A DNA stretch of 29,889 bases from Allomeiothermus sp035760705 (GTDB lineage: Bacteria > Deinococcota > Deinococci > Deinococcales > Thermaceae), in NCBI GenBank assembly GCA_035760705.1, contig DASTSL010000083.1, positions 1-29,889 of the forward strand, written 5' to 3'. This document shows, one piece after another, positions 17,515 to 24,071 of the stretch (position 1 is its first letter; each line of letters begins with the position of its first letter). Both the position numbers and the translations under genes were made by a program. The notes below the pieces were generated by a model that was not told where the DNA came from, ran no database searches, and saw nothing but the letters and a program-made list of their open reading frames with translations.

Positions 17515-17546
17515 TAGGTTAGCGCTAGGCGACACACGAACTTCAT
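17514..17546 (-). CDS. leuS leader peptide with two CTA leucine codons
   Basis: ATG at 17546, 6 nt behind TATCAT, encodes MKFVCRLALT and ends at TAG (17514-17516). Both leucines (codons 7 and 9) are CTA, a codon little used in the neighbouring genes, which prefer CTC and CTG. The ORF ends exactly where the antiterminator begins. Stalling at the CTA codons when charged tRNA-Leu is short would leave the antiterminator arm free. This reads as a leucine-sensing leader peptide. Confidence 0.7.
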   Translation of the reverse strand: MKFVCRLALT

Positions 17547-17552
17547 ACGCCC

Positions 17553-17558
17553 ATGATA
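17553..17558 (-). promoter_or_regulatory. -10 box of the leuS leader transcript
   Basis: TATCAT on the minus strand is followed by 6 nt and the leader ATG. The -35 region (TTCCCC at 17 bp) is weak. Confidence 0.5.
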
Positions 17559-17595
17559 ACACGGTTTTACGCGGCGGGGAAAAATACCGTAATAG

Positions 17596-17616
17596 ACCGG
17601 GCCGCATAGGCCCGGT
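17596..17616 (-). terminator. hairpin after the 58-residue membrane protein gene
   Basis: An 8-bp perfect stem ACCGGGCC/GGCCCGGT with a 5-nt loop. On the minus strand it lies 18 nt past the TAG at 17635 and is followed, after a short gap, by a TATTTTT tract. It would separate this gene from the leuS leader. Confidence 0.6.
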
Positions 17617-17634
17617 CGGGGCGGGGTTGGCGGG

Positions 17635-17811
17635 CTAACCCGCTGGGGGGTCCTTGCGGCGGGTGCCTACCGCGGTCATCACCGCGATCCCCACCAGGAT
17701 GATCGCCCCCACCCAAATCCACTGCTGCGGGACTCCCAGCAAACGGGCGCCGTAAATGAGGCCGATCAACAAGATGACGAAGCCGATCAAATACACCGCC
17801 ATGTTCGACAT
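17635..17811 (-). CDS. 58-residue two-helix membrane protein
   Basis: A small gene from the ATG at 17811 to TAG at 17635, with GGAGGT (17816-17821) 4 nt upstream. It encodes two hydrophobic helices (about 5-22 and 32-50) separated by YGARLLGVPQQW and a basic tail RRKDPPAG. Positive residues at the C-terminus suggest both ends are cytoplasmic. The family was not recognised. It is divergent from the MFS transporter operon. The strong ribosome-binding site, hydrophobic pattern and following hairpin argue that it is real. Confidence 0.78.
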   Translation of the reverse strand: MSNMAVYLIGFVILLIGLIYGARLLGVPQQWIWVGAIILVGIAVMTAVGTRRKDPPAG

Positions 17812-17943
17812 GCAGACCTCCTAATCGGCACTGAGGTTAAAAAAACGCTCTGATGAGAACCTGAAGCCTAACTGAGCCGGAGCAAAAATTAGGTGAGCAA
17901 GTTCGTGCAAGATTCCCTCGGCCCGCTGGTGTAGGCTCATCCA

Positions 17944-18030
17944 ATGAGCAGCGAGCAGCGCTTTCAGGAACTCGGCGCGGATATCGGCCAGGTTCAGATC
18001 GGTCAGGTCAAGGAGCGTGAGCCCGGATGA
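17944..18030 (+). CDS. 28-residue ORF coupled to the MFS transporter
   Basis: ATG at 17944 encodes MSSEQRFQELGADIGQVQIG and eight more residues (QVKEREPG), and ends at TGA 18028-18030 within the ATGA that starts the transporter. TAGGCT (17932-17937) lies 6 nt before the ATG, the leaderless spacing used elsewhere. The peptide is hydrophilic with a small internal repeat (IGQVQIGQV). The transporter has no obvious leader of its own, so coupled translation is likely. Function unknown. Confidence 0.5.
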   Translation: MSSEQRFQELGADIGQVQIGQVKEREPG

Positions 18031-19262
18031 AGCGAGAGGGTGTGTTCTATGGTTGGATCGTCGCGGCGGTGACCGCCTTGGTGCTCATCCTCTCGGCGGG
18101 GGCCCGTTCGGCGCCAGGGGTTTTGCTCTTGCCGATGGTGCAGGAGTTCGGCTGGAGCCGCGAACTCATCTCGGCGGCCATCGCGGTCGGCTTGGTGATG
18201 TTCGGGCTGGGGGCTCCTTTGAGCGGCTACCTCATTGACCGTTTCGGCCCGCGACGGATCACGCTGGCGGGGCTGGCGATCATCGTGGTGAGCATGGGCT
18301 TTAGCGCCTATATGACCCAGGTCTGGCAGCTCAACTTGTGGTGGGGGTTCCTCAGCGGGGTCGGCACCGGCATCGTGGGGAGCGTGCTGGGGGCCACGGT
18401 GGCGAGCCGCTGGTTCATCGAGCGGCGCGGGTTGGTGACGGGCCTTTTCGGGGCCAGCACCTCGGCGGGGCAGCTCGTTTTTATTCCCCTGCTGGTCTGG
18501 CTGGCCGCTTTGATCGGCTGGCGCGAGACCATCCTGGTCATCGGCGGCCTGACCGCCCTCTCACTCTTCCCGGTGTTCTTCTTCCTCAAGGACGACCCTA
18601 CCGATATGGGGCTGAAGCCCTACGGGGCTCGGCAGGAGTACCGGGCGGTGAGGCCGCTGCCCGAGGCCGGGGTGATGGGGAAGGCGGTGCGCTCGAGCTC
18701 CTTTTGGCTGCTCGCCATCACCTTCTTCATCTGCGGCGCGACCTCCAACGGCCTCATCGGCACCCACTTCATCCCTCACGCGGTAGACTGCGGCCTCACC
18801 GCCGCCACCGGCGCGACCATCCTGGCGATCATGGGCGGGTTCAACTTCGTGGGCACCATCGCCTCAGGCTGGCTCACCGACCGCTACGACCCGCGCAAGC
18901 TGCTGGGCATCTACTACAGTTTCCGCGGGCTCTCCCTGCTCCTGTTGCCCTTTGTACGCGACCCGCTGGGCCTCTTCTTCTTCGCGGTGCTGTTCGGCCT
19001 CGACTACATCGCCACCGTGCCCCCTACCGTCGCGCTGGTGGCCGATCAGTTCGGACGGAAGAACGTGGGCACCGTCTACGGCTGGGTCTTCGCCGCCCAC
19101 CAGATCGGAGCGGCCTTGGCCTCGTGGGGTGGAGGTGCGGTGCGAGACGCGCTGGGCGCCTACACCACGGCCTTTTTGCTGGCGGGGGTGATCGCGGTGG
19201 GCGGGGGGATGCTGGCGCTGGGGATACGGCGGAGCGCGCAGGTACAGCCCACCACGGCATAG
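18027..19262 (+). CDS. MFS transporter (oxalate/formate antiporter or monocarboxylate-type)
   Basis: A 411-residue integral membrane protein with about twelve helices in two halves. FYGWIVAAV at the N-terminus and GYLIDRFGPRR in the loop after helix 2 are typical of MFS_1 carriers related to OxlT and monocarboxylate transporters. The matching loop in the second half is GWLTDRYDPRK. A central cytoplasmic loop (about 190-225) follows FFFLKDDPTDMGLKPYG, another frequent stretch in this group. The substrate is probably an organic anion but is not determined by sequence. It starts at the ATG that overlaps the stop of the small ORF and shows no separate strong ribosome-binding site. No enzyme gene accompanies it. 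Confidence 0.92.
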   Translation: MKREGVFYGWIVAAVTALVLILSAGARSAPGVLLLPMVQEFGWSRELISAAIAVGLVMFGLGAPLSGYLIDRFGPRRITLAGLAIIVVSMGFSAYMTQVWQLNLWWGFLSGVGTGIVGSVLGATVASRWFIERRGLVTGLFGASTSAGQLVFIPLLVWLAALIGWRETILVIGGLTALSLFPVFFFLKDDPTDMGLKPYGARQEYRAVRPLPEAGVMGKAVRSSSFWLLAITFFICGATSNGLIGTHFIPHAVDCGLTAATGATILAIMGGFNFVGTIASGWLTDRYDPRKLLGIYYSFRGLSLLLLPFVRDPLGLFFFAVLFGLDYIATVPPTVALVADQFGRKNVGTVYGWVFAAHQIGAALASWGGGAVRDALGAYTTAFLLAGVIAVGGGMLALGIRRSAQVQPTTA

Positions 19263-19532
19263 AGCGCGTGTTTTTGTGGGGGCGTACCGCAGTACACCCT
19301 ATTGAGGTGGATGGCGCATGGTTGATACCGTTTGGCAGGAACTGATCCGCCGTCAGAGAGCGTAGGGAGGGAACGAGCTGTTCCCGAAAGCACACAATCT
19401 GTGCCCTGTCGCCCCTAGCAACCCCCTCACCCACCCCCGCGACGTGAGATTCACGGCTGGGGTGCGAGATCACCTCCCAGCTTCCATGCTTAGGGGTATC
19501 CCAGGCGCGATTGGGTTTTGGTGGGGGTTATA
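19263..19532. other. intergenic region without a supported gene
   Basis: It lies between the convergent transporter and secreted-protein genes. It contains a small hairpin GGGAAC/GTTCCC (19369-19385) and two direct GGGGTTATAT/GGGGTAT-like AT patches. No U-tract terminator was found and no coding frame looked convincing. It may be decayed sequence. Confidence 0.35.
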
Positions 19533-20333
19533 TCAGGGGAATGACTTTAGGCTGTTCCAGGTGATGGTTTGGCCGTTCCATTCACCCTGCATCTCGAGCC
19601 AGCCGGGTTTGAAGCCCGCCGGAATCGGCACCGGGAAGCCGGGGGGCAGGGCGGCCAGGCTCTTCCCGTCGAAATAGACGATGAGGCGAATCTGGTTCTT
19701 CAGGTCGGGGGCCGCCTTGACCGAGATAAAGCGGTTTTTGGGGTCATCTTGCAACCAGGTTTCCACGTACTGGTACTGGGCGAGGGGGCTGGCCGGGCTC
19801 TGACGCAACAGCGGGGCTACCGGCCCCTGGTAGAAGGCCCAGGCTTTGGGGCTCACGATCCGCACCTCGTCGGCGCGGAAGGCATTGCCGTCCCAGCGCC
19901 CATTGGCCTCGAGCCACATCCCCGGCGCGGCCAGGCGCAGCCAGGGCGAGTCGCTCAGCAAGCGGGTGGCCCCGGTGTAGACCTGTTTGCCGTCGTTGAC
20001 GGTGACCTGGGCATAGTAGCTGCGGCGCTCCTGGTCACCGGGGCCCTGGGGGTTTCCTCCGCCTCGGTTATCGTTATTGTCCTTTTTATCGTTACCGCCC
20101 TTGTTGTCTTTCCCCCCTTTATCATCTTTGCCGCCTTTATCGCCCTTATCTCCTTTATCGCCCTTATCTCCTTTGTCCTTGTTGTCACCCTTGTCGCCCC
20201 CTTTATCCCCGTCCTTGTTGCCGCTGCGGTCTTCGGCAAAGGCCACCCCTATAGGTACAAGCTGGGTGAGCGGTCCCAGGGCGAGCCCCAACAGCAGCAG
20301 GATGGCGAGTGGGTGGCTAAGTGCGCGTTGCAT
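19533..20333 (-). CDS. secreted protein with Gly-Asp-Lys repeats, last gene of the two-component cluster
   Basis: A 266-residue exported protein (start at 20333, or three codons earlier at 20342). The signal peptide ends near VAFAED. A very polar repeat region follows (about 30-90; KGDKGDKGDKGD, then KGGKDDKGGKDNKGGND), partly collagen-like in its G-x-y spacing. The C-terminal 170 residues are a globular beta-rich domain (VTVNDGKQVYTGATRLL, GMWLEANGRWDGNAFRADEV). The start overlaps the end of the sensor kinase gene, so translation is coupled and it probably acts with the envelope-sensing system. Function unknown; a role as sensed or regulated envelope protein is inference. Confidence 0.82.
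   Translation of the reverse strand: MQRALSHPLAILLLLGLALGPLTQLVPIGVAFAEDRSGNKDGDKGGDKGDNKDKGDKGDKGDKGDKGGKDDKGGKDNKGGNDKKDNNDNRGGGNPQGPGDQERRSYYAQVTVNDGKQVYTGATRLLSDSPWLRLAAPGMWLEANGRWDGNAFRADEVRIVSPKAWAFYQGPVAPLLRQSPASPLAQYQYVETWLQDDPKNRFISVKAAPDLKNQIRLIVYFDGKSLAALPPGFPVPIPAGFKPGWLEMQGEWNGQTITWNSLKSFP
20138..20173 (-). repeat. tandem 18-bp repeat encoding Gly-Asp-Lys
   Basis: Two perfect 18-bp copies within a longer degenerate tract (about 20105-20215) that encodes the Gly-Asp-Lys region. Such a tract can change length by slippage in multiples that keep the frame. Confidence 0.75.
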
Positions 20334-21606
20334 TCCGGGCATGGGTTTCCTCGCGCGGAGGGGCGGCTTTGGGCAGGCTAAGGGTGACCTCGAGGCCGGG
20401 GCGCAGATTTCTAAAGCGTACGTTCCCCGAAAGCGAACGGGCGATGTGGCGCACCAGGGCCAGACCCAACCCCAGCCCCTGAACCTGGGGGTTGAGCCGC
20501 AGAAAAGGCTCGCCCAAGCGGGCCAGGGCCTCCTCGGGCACGCCGGGGCCTTGGTCCCGGACTTGTACGAACACCTCCTGGCCGATCTTGCCCAGGTGGA
20601 CCCGCACCGGTCCCTGGCTGTATTTGCAGGCGTTCTCGAGCAGGTTGCTGACCGCCTGGTTCACCAACTCGCGCGGGCCGATAGTCCAGGTTTCGCCCTC
20701 GAGCGTCACCTCGACCCGGCTGCGGTGCGAGGGAGGCATCCCGGCCACCACCGACTGCACCAGGGCGTGCAGGTTGAGGGGGTGAGGGTCGGGCTCGGGG
20801 CTACGGGTGAGGGTCAAAAGACCGTTGAGGATGTCCTCGATGCGGCGCAGACCGGCTTCCAGGTGGGGCATGGCCTCGGCCTGGCTGACCAGGCCCCGCT
20901 GCATGGCCTCGATCTGGGCCCGCAGGGTAGCCAGGGGCGTGCGCAACTCATGGGAGGCGTAGCGGGTGAAACTGCGCTCGCGCTCGAGGAAGCCCCGCAC
21001 CGCGTGCGACATGCGGTTGAAGCTCTGGGCGAGCTGGGTCAGCTCGTCGTTGCCCGAGGGGATCGGGATGGGTTCGGGGAAGCGCTGCTGGGCCAGGTCG
21101 TGAGCAGCTTTGGTGAGGTGGCGCACCGGGCGCATCAGGTAGCCAAGCAACAGGGCGGCCAGGAACAAAGCCAGCAACAAAGTGAGTGGAAGCGCGATGG
21201 AGAGGGTGCGCAGGTAAGCCGCCAGCGAGGATTCCAGGCTCTGGGCCGGGAGGGCAGCCTCGAGCAGATACCCTTGCTCGAGCGGGATCCGGGTGTGCAG
21301 CCAGCCCGGGCCCGACTGGGGGAACTGCCCCCCGATGTCCAAGTAGGTGAGGCCTTCCTTCTGCACCCGGAAGCGCCCCTCGTTCCAGCCGGGCACCCCC
21401 GAGAGCCGTTCGGGGATGAAGGTGGGCGGGGTGGTCATCAGGTCCACCGCCCCGGCCACCGCCCGGGCGCGCAGTTGCAGATCGTCCTGGAGGCTTTGCT
21501 GCAGGGTTTGGCGGAACTGCCAGTAGCCCAGGCCGCCCTCGAGCCCGACCGCACCCACCGCCAGCAGGGTAAAGGCCAGCACCATCCGGGTACGGAAGCT
21601 CAGCAT
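20317..21606 (-). CDS. sensor histidine kinase
   Basis: A 429-residue membrane kinase starting at the ATG at 21606, chosen because GGAGAGG lies just before it; an ATG at 21618 is the alternative. TM1 (about 8-28), an extracytoplasmic sensor region (about 30-132), TM2 (about 134-157) and a HAMP segment (158-210) are followed by the H-box FTRYASHELRTPL with phospho-acceptor His219. The N-box is NQAVSNLLENACKYS (316-330), with DQGPGVP (351-357) and GLGLGLALV (377-385) completing the ATP site. The cognate regulator gene is 119 bp upstream on the same strand. It likely autophosphorylates in response to an envelope signal. The following secreted-protein gene overlaps its end. Confidence 0.95.
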   Translation of the reverse strand: MLSFRTRMVLAFTLLAVGAVGLEGGLGYWQFRQTLQQSLQDDLQLRARAVAGAVDLMTTPPTFIPERLSGVPGWNEGRFRVQKEGLTYLDIGGQFPQSGPGWLHTRIPLEQGYLLEAALPAQSLESSLAAYLRTLSIALPLTLLLALFLAALLLGYLMRPVRHLTKAAHDLAQQRFPEPIPIPSGNDELTQLAQSFNRMSHAVRGFLERERSFTRYASHELRTPLATLRAQIEAMQRGLVSQAEAMPHLEAGLRRIEDILNGLLTLTRSPEPDPHPLNLHALVQSVVAGMPPSHRSRVEVTLEGETWTIGPRELVNQAVSNLLENACKYSQGPVRVHLGKIGQEVFVQVRDQGPGVPEEALARLGEPFLRLNPQVQGLGLGLALVRHIARSLSGNVRFRNLRPGLEVTLSLPKAAPPREETHARNATRT

Positions 21607-21622
21607 CGCCCTCTCCATTCTT

Positions 21623-21648
21623 AATCTACCGAAAGAAGGCGCTTTCGG
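21623..21648 (-). promoter_or_regulatory. kinase promoter with inverted-repeat operator
   Basis: TAGATT (minus strand, 21623-21628) is a -10 candidate, with transcription expected just before the GGAGAGG of the kinase. Next to it, at 21629-21648, is a perfect inverted repeat CCGAAAG-6-CTTTCGG occupying the -35/spacer zone. An activator or repressor site is inferred. Confidence 0.5.
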
Positions 21649-21724
21649 GCGTGAATTGTGCAAGGAGGAAACGCGAGCGGACATACTCGGCTCGATAGGG
21701 GTGCGAATCCTGAAAAGGGCGGGG

Positions 21725-22426
21725 CTACAGCCCCAGCCGGTAGCCGCCGGGCATGGTCAGGATCACCTCGGGGGCGATCTTTTCCCGCAGGCGGTGGACG
21801 TAGACCCGCAGGATGCGGTGGCCGGATTCGGCCTGGGGGAAGAAGCGCTCCAGGAGTTCCTCCACCGTGAACACCCGGCCCGGGTGCATGGCGAGCAGCT
21901 CGAGCAGGGCGAATTCCTTCTCCGAGAGCTCCAGCCGTTGGTGCTGCCAGAACGCCTGCCGGGCCGCGAAATCCACCCGCAAGGGGCCCCGCTCGAACTG
22001 GGACTGCTTGTGCGAGGCGTTGCGGCGGAGCAGGGCCCGCACCCGGGCCAGGAACTCCGAGAGCGAGAAGGGTTTGAGCAGATAATCGTCCCCTCCCAAG
22101 TCCAGCCCCCGCACCCGGTCCTCGACGGCGTCGCGGGCGCTGAGGAAGAGGATGCTGCCGGTGTACCCGGCTGCCCGCACCGCCTGAGCAAACTCGAAAC
22201 CGGCATCTACCCAGCTATCGGCGGGAGAAAGCGCCGCCTGCTGCGGCTCTTTCTGACCTGCGGGGAACATGATGTCCAGCACGATGAGGTCCGGCTCGAG
22301 AGTCTCCAGGTGGGCGTAAGCCTCCTCGAGGCTGCTGGCCCAAACCGCCTCGTAGCGTTCTTGTCGCAGTAAAGCCAACAGGGGCTGAGCCAGCCCCGCC
22401 TCGTCTTCGACGATCAGGATGCGCAT
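21725..22426 (-). CDS. OmpR/PhoB-type response regulator with an enlarged receiver loop
   Basis: A 233-residue DNA-binding regulator. The start is the ATG at 22426 (GGAG ahead); the frame continues upstream without homology. The receiver domain has acidic Glu7/Asp8, phospho-acceptor Asp51 (VLDIMFPAG), Ser96 (LFLSARD) and Lys118 (LLKPF). Between Asp51 and the usual GFE segment there are about 17 extra residues (near 57-73, QKEPQQAALSPADSW). The C-terminal winged helix (about 145-233) contains LSEKEFALLELLAMHPGRVF and RVYVHRLREKI. It forms a pair with the downstream sensor kinase. The DUF5666 lipoprotein gene lies upstream on the same strand and may be a target. Confidence 0.94.
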   Translation of the reverse strand: MRILIVEDEAGLAQPLLALLRQERYEAVWASSLEEAYAHLETLEPDLIVLDIMFPAGQKEPQQAALSPADSWVDAGFEFAQAVRAAGYTGSILFLSARDAVEDRVRGLDLGGDDYLLKPFSLSEFLARVRALLRRNASHKQSQFERGPLRVDFAARQAFWQHQRLELSEKEFALLELLAMHPGRVFTVEELLERFFPQAESGHRILRVYVHRLREKIAPEVILTMPGGYRLGL

Positions 22427-22604
22427 CGGGGTTCTCCACTGCGGAAAGGACGTTGGGGGAGGCTCATGGTAACTCGGATACGCAGCTTGATGGGAAGCAG
22501 GAGTCTGTAGGGCCGGTCTTTGGCGCGGGCGAGACCCTGACTCCATTCTGAGACCCCTGCCGCTCCAACTCGGGTCATTTCAGCCTTGGCGGCTGCCACC
22601 CCGG

Positions 22605-23852
22605 CTACTTCAGCTCGATCTTGCGGGCCAGCACCGCGGTGCTGCTGTTGGCGACCCCCTTGACCTCGACCATCTGGCCGGTCCGGTCGCTGCCCCAGAA
22701 CTCCTGGGCGGTGAGGTGGTTGCCTTTGTCGTCCCCACCTTTGTCGGTCAGGCTCTTGCCGCCCACTTTGTCCTGCTGGTAGACGGTCTGATCGTTCACC
22801 GAAACGGTGACCCCGTTGACCGTGAAGGTCTGGGCGGTGGCGTTGAAGTCGGCGATTTTGCCCTCGAGTTCGGCTTCACCGGGTTTCTCACCGTCCTCCT
22901 TATCGTCTTCCACCTTGACCCGAATTGCCTTGACGGTGGTGCCGGAGATCGTCCCGTTCACCTCCACCCGGGCCCCCTCGGCGAGCGTGCCGATCACGGT
23001 AGCGGCGGAGTAATCCACGGTCAGCCCCTCGACCTGGAAGGTCTGGGCGGTGGGGTTGAGGTTACCCACCAGGCCCTGGAGTTCGATCCGGGTGCCGTCC
23101 GGGACACCGGGCTTCTCTTTCCCCTGGGTGGCCCGCACCCGAAGGGCGGTGATGGTGGTGCCGGACTGGGCTCCCCTAAAGCGGACGACCGAGCCTTCCA
23201 CCAGCGTTCCCCGCACCTCGGCCTTGCTGTAATCCACGGTGTAGGTCTTTAGCCCGTAGCTGAAGGTCTTGGCGGTCTGGTCCAGGTTGCGGATCGGCAC
23301 CATCAGCTCGACGCGGCTCGGATCGTCTTCGCTCTCGCGCTCGAGGCGGGTCGCCACGATGGTGTCGTGGGGGTCGTTGGGCTGGGGAATCCCGGCCACC
23401 TTCAGGTAGTCGCCCGCGGCCAGGTCGGCCAGGGTCAGGGCAGTCTCGGTTTTGTCGGCGTTCTCTTGGAAGATCAGGGTCTTCTCGCTGACGAGGGCCT
23501 TGAGCCCGGCCACCACGACGAACTTCCCGGCCAGGTCCACCTGGTCGGCTTGCCCTTTGGCCCGGTAACGCACCTCGAGGTCGCGCACCTTGACCTTGCC
23601 GTTATCCTCGATGCCGCTCCCGGAGATCTCCATCCCGGCCTTGACCGCCGCCGCGCTGGCAGCCTCGCCGTTCAACGTCACGGTGGCGCTGCTCAAGTCG
23701 AGCACCTTGCCGTTCAGGGTGAGCATGGCGGCGCTGCCCCCCACCACCCCCGAGACGGCCAGGTTCGTGTTCGGGCTTTGCGTTTGCGGGGTGCTGCACC
23801 CGGCCAAAGCCAGCAGCGCACCGGCGAATAGAGCCAACCCAGTTTTCTGCAT
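22605..23852 (-). CDS. lipoprotein with about five DUF5666-like repeats
   Basis: A 415-residue exported protein. The signal peptide ends in lipobox LAGC (16-19). The mature part is a string of beta-rich modules of about 60 residues (near 34-95, 107-170, 180-240, 257-320 and 332-415). The repeated pattern is xLxGxVxNxNxTAQTFxVxGLTVDYSxA, then GTLxEGxxVxVxG, then GTTVxAxRV, which is DUF5666-like. Modules 3 and 4 are most alike. GGAGGT (23858-23863) fixes the start. No catalytic residues are evident; a structural or adhesive envelope role is inferred. Its 5' untranslated region contains a large inverted repeat. The two-component pair follows on the same strand. Confidence 0.85.
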   Translation of the reverse strand: MQKTGLALFAGALLALAGCSTPQTQSPNTNLAVSGVVGGSAAMLTLNGKVLDLSSATVTLNGEAASAAAVKAGMEISGSGIEDNGKVKVRDLEVRYRAKGQADQVDLAGKFVVVAGLKALVSEKTLIFQENADKTETALTLADLAAGDYLKVAGIPQPNDPHDTIVATRLERESEDDPSRVELMVPIRNLDQTAKTFSYGLKTYTVDYSKAEVRGTLVEGSVVRFRGAQSGTTITALRVRATQGKEKPGVPDGTRIELQGLVGNLNPTAQTFQVEGLTVDYSAATVIGTLAEGARVEVNGTISGTTVKAIRVKVEDDKEDGEKPGEAELEGKIADFNATAQTFTVNGVTVSVNDQTVYQQDKVGGKSLTDKGGDDKGNHLTAQEFWGSDRTGQMVEVKGVANSSTAVLARKIELK

Positions 23853-23870
23853 GGGTAACCTCCGGGCCTG

Positions 23871-23918
23871 GAAGCGGTTTTCGATCCTCTGAGCGGATCA
23901 ATCATTGAAAACCGCTTC
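23871..23918 (-). promoter_or_regulatory. 12-bp inverted repeat with nested hairpin in the DUF5666 gene leader
   Basis: GAAGCGGTTTTC (23871-23882) and GAAAACCGCTTC (23907-23918) are perfect inverted copies; between them GATCC and GGATC (23883-23899) form an inner stem. The element starts right after a TATAGG -10 candidate, so it would form the 5' end of the mRNA, or serve as an operator. A further ACCGCTTC occurs at 23963-23970, 52 bp from the copy at 23911. Confidence 0.7.
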
Positions 23919-23919
23919 C

Positions 23920-23949
23920 CCTATAACATCCTCGGCGCTGGGCCGTCAT
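23920..23949 (-). promoter_or_regulatory. promoter candidate of the DUF5666 gene
   Basis: Minus strand ATGACG (23944-23949), an 18-bp spacer and TATAGG (23920-23925). The start codon is 67 bp further on, behind the inverted repeat and a strong Shine-Dalgarno. Confidence 0.4.
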
Positions 23950-24018
23950 GAAGTATAGGGAGACCGCTTCAAGCTTAGAGGTCTGAGGTAAACGTGAGAT
24001 TAATGGGTCGCTGAGCGA

Positions 24019-24034
24019 GTTTTCTCGAGAAAAC
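24019..24034. repeat. 16-bp perfect palindrome GTTTTCTCGAGAAAAC
   Basis: It lies between the dusA stop and the DUF5666 promoter region. No T-tract follows it, so it is better explained as a regulator-binding site than as a terminator. Confidence 0.55.
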
Positions 24035-24071
24035 CCGGGTGTATAGATACGCAGCGCAGCGCCGGATGGAT

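Noticed and set aside
17367..17560. T-box riboswitch in front of leuS
   Set aside because: A synthetase leader with a terminator suggests one, but the conserved T-box bulge sequence (AGGGTGGNACCGCG-like) and the large specifier stem are absent. The short Leu-codon ORF explains the layout better.
20105..20215. CRISPR-like or regulatory repeat array
   Set aside because: The repeats are in frame and encode the Gly-Asp-Lys region of an exported protein; there are no unique spacers.
22414..22599. 61-codon minus-strand frame between the DUF5666 gene and the response regulator
   Set aside because: It has no good ribosome-binding site and no recognisable product. It overlaps the regulator start and is probably upstream untranslated sequence.
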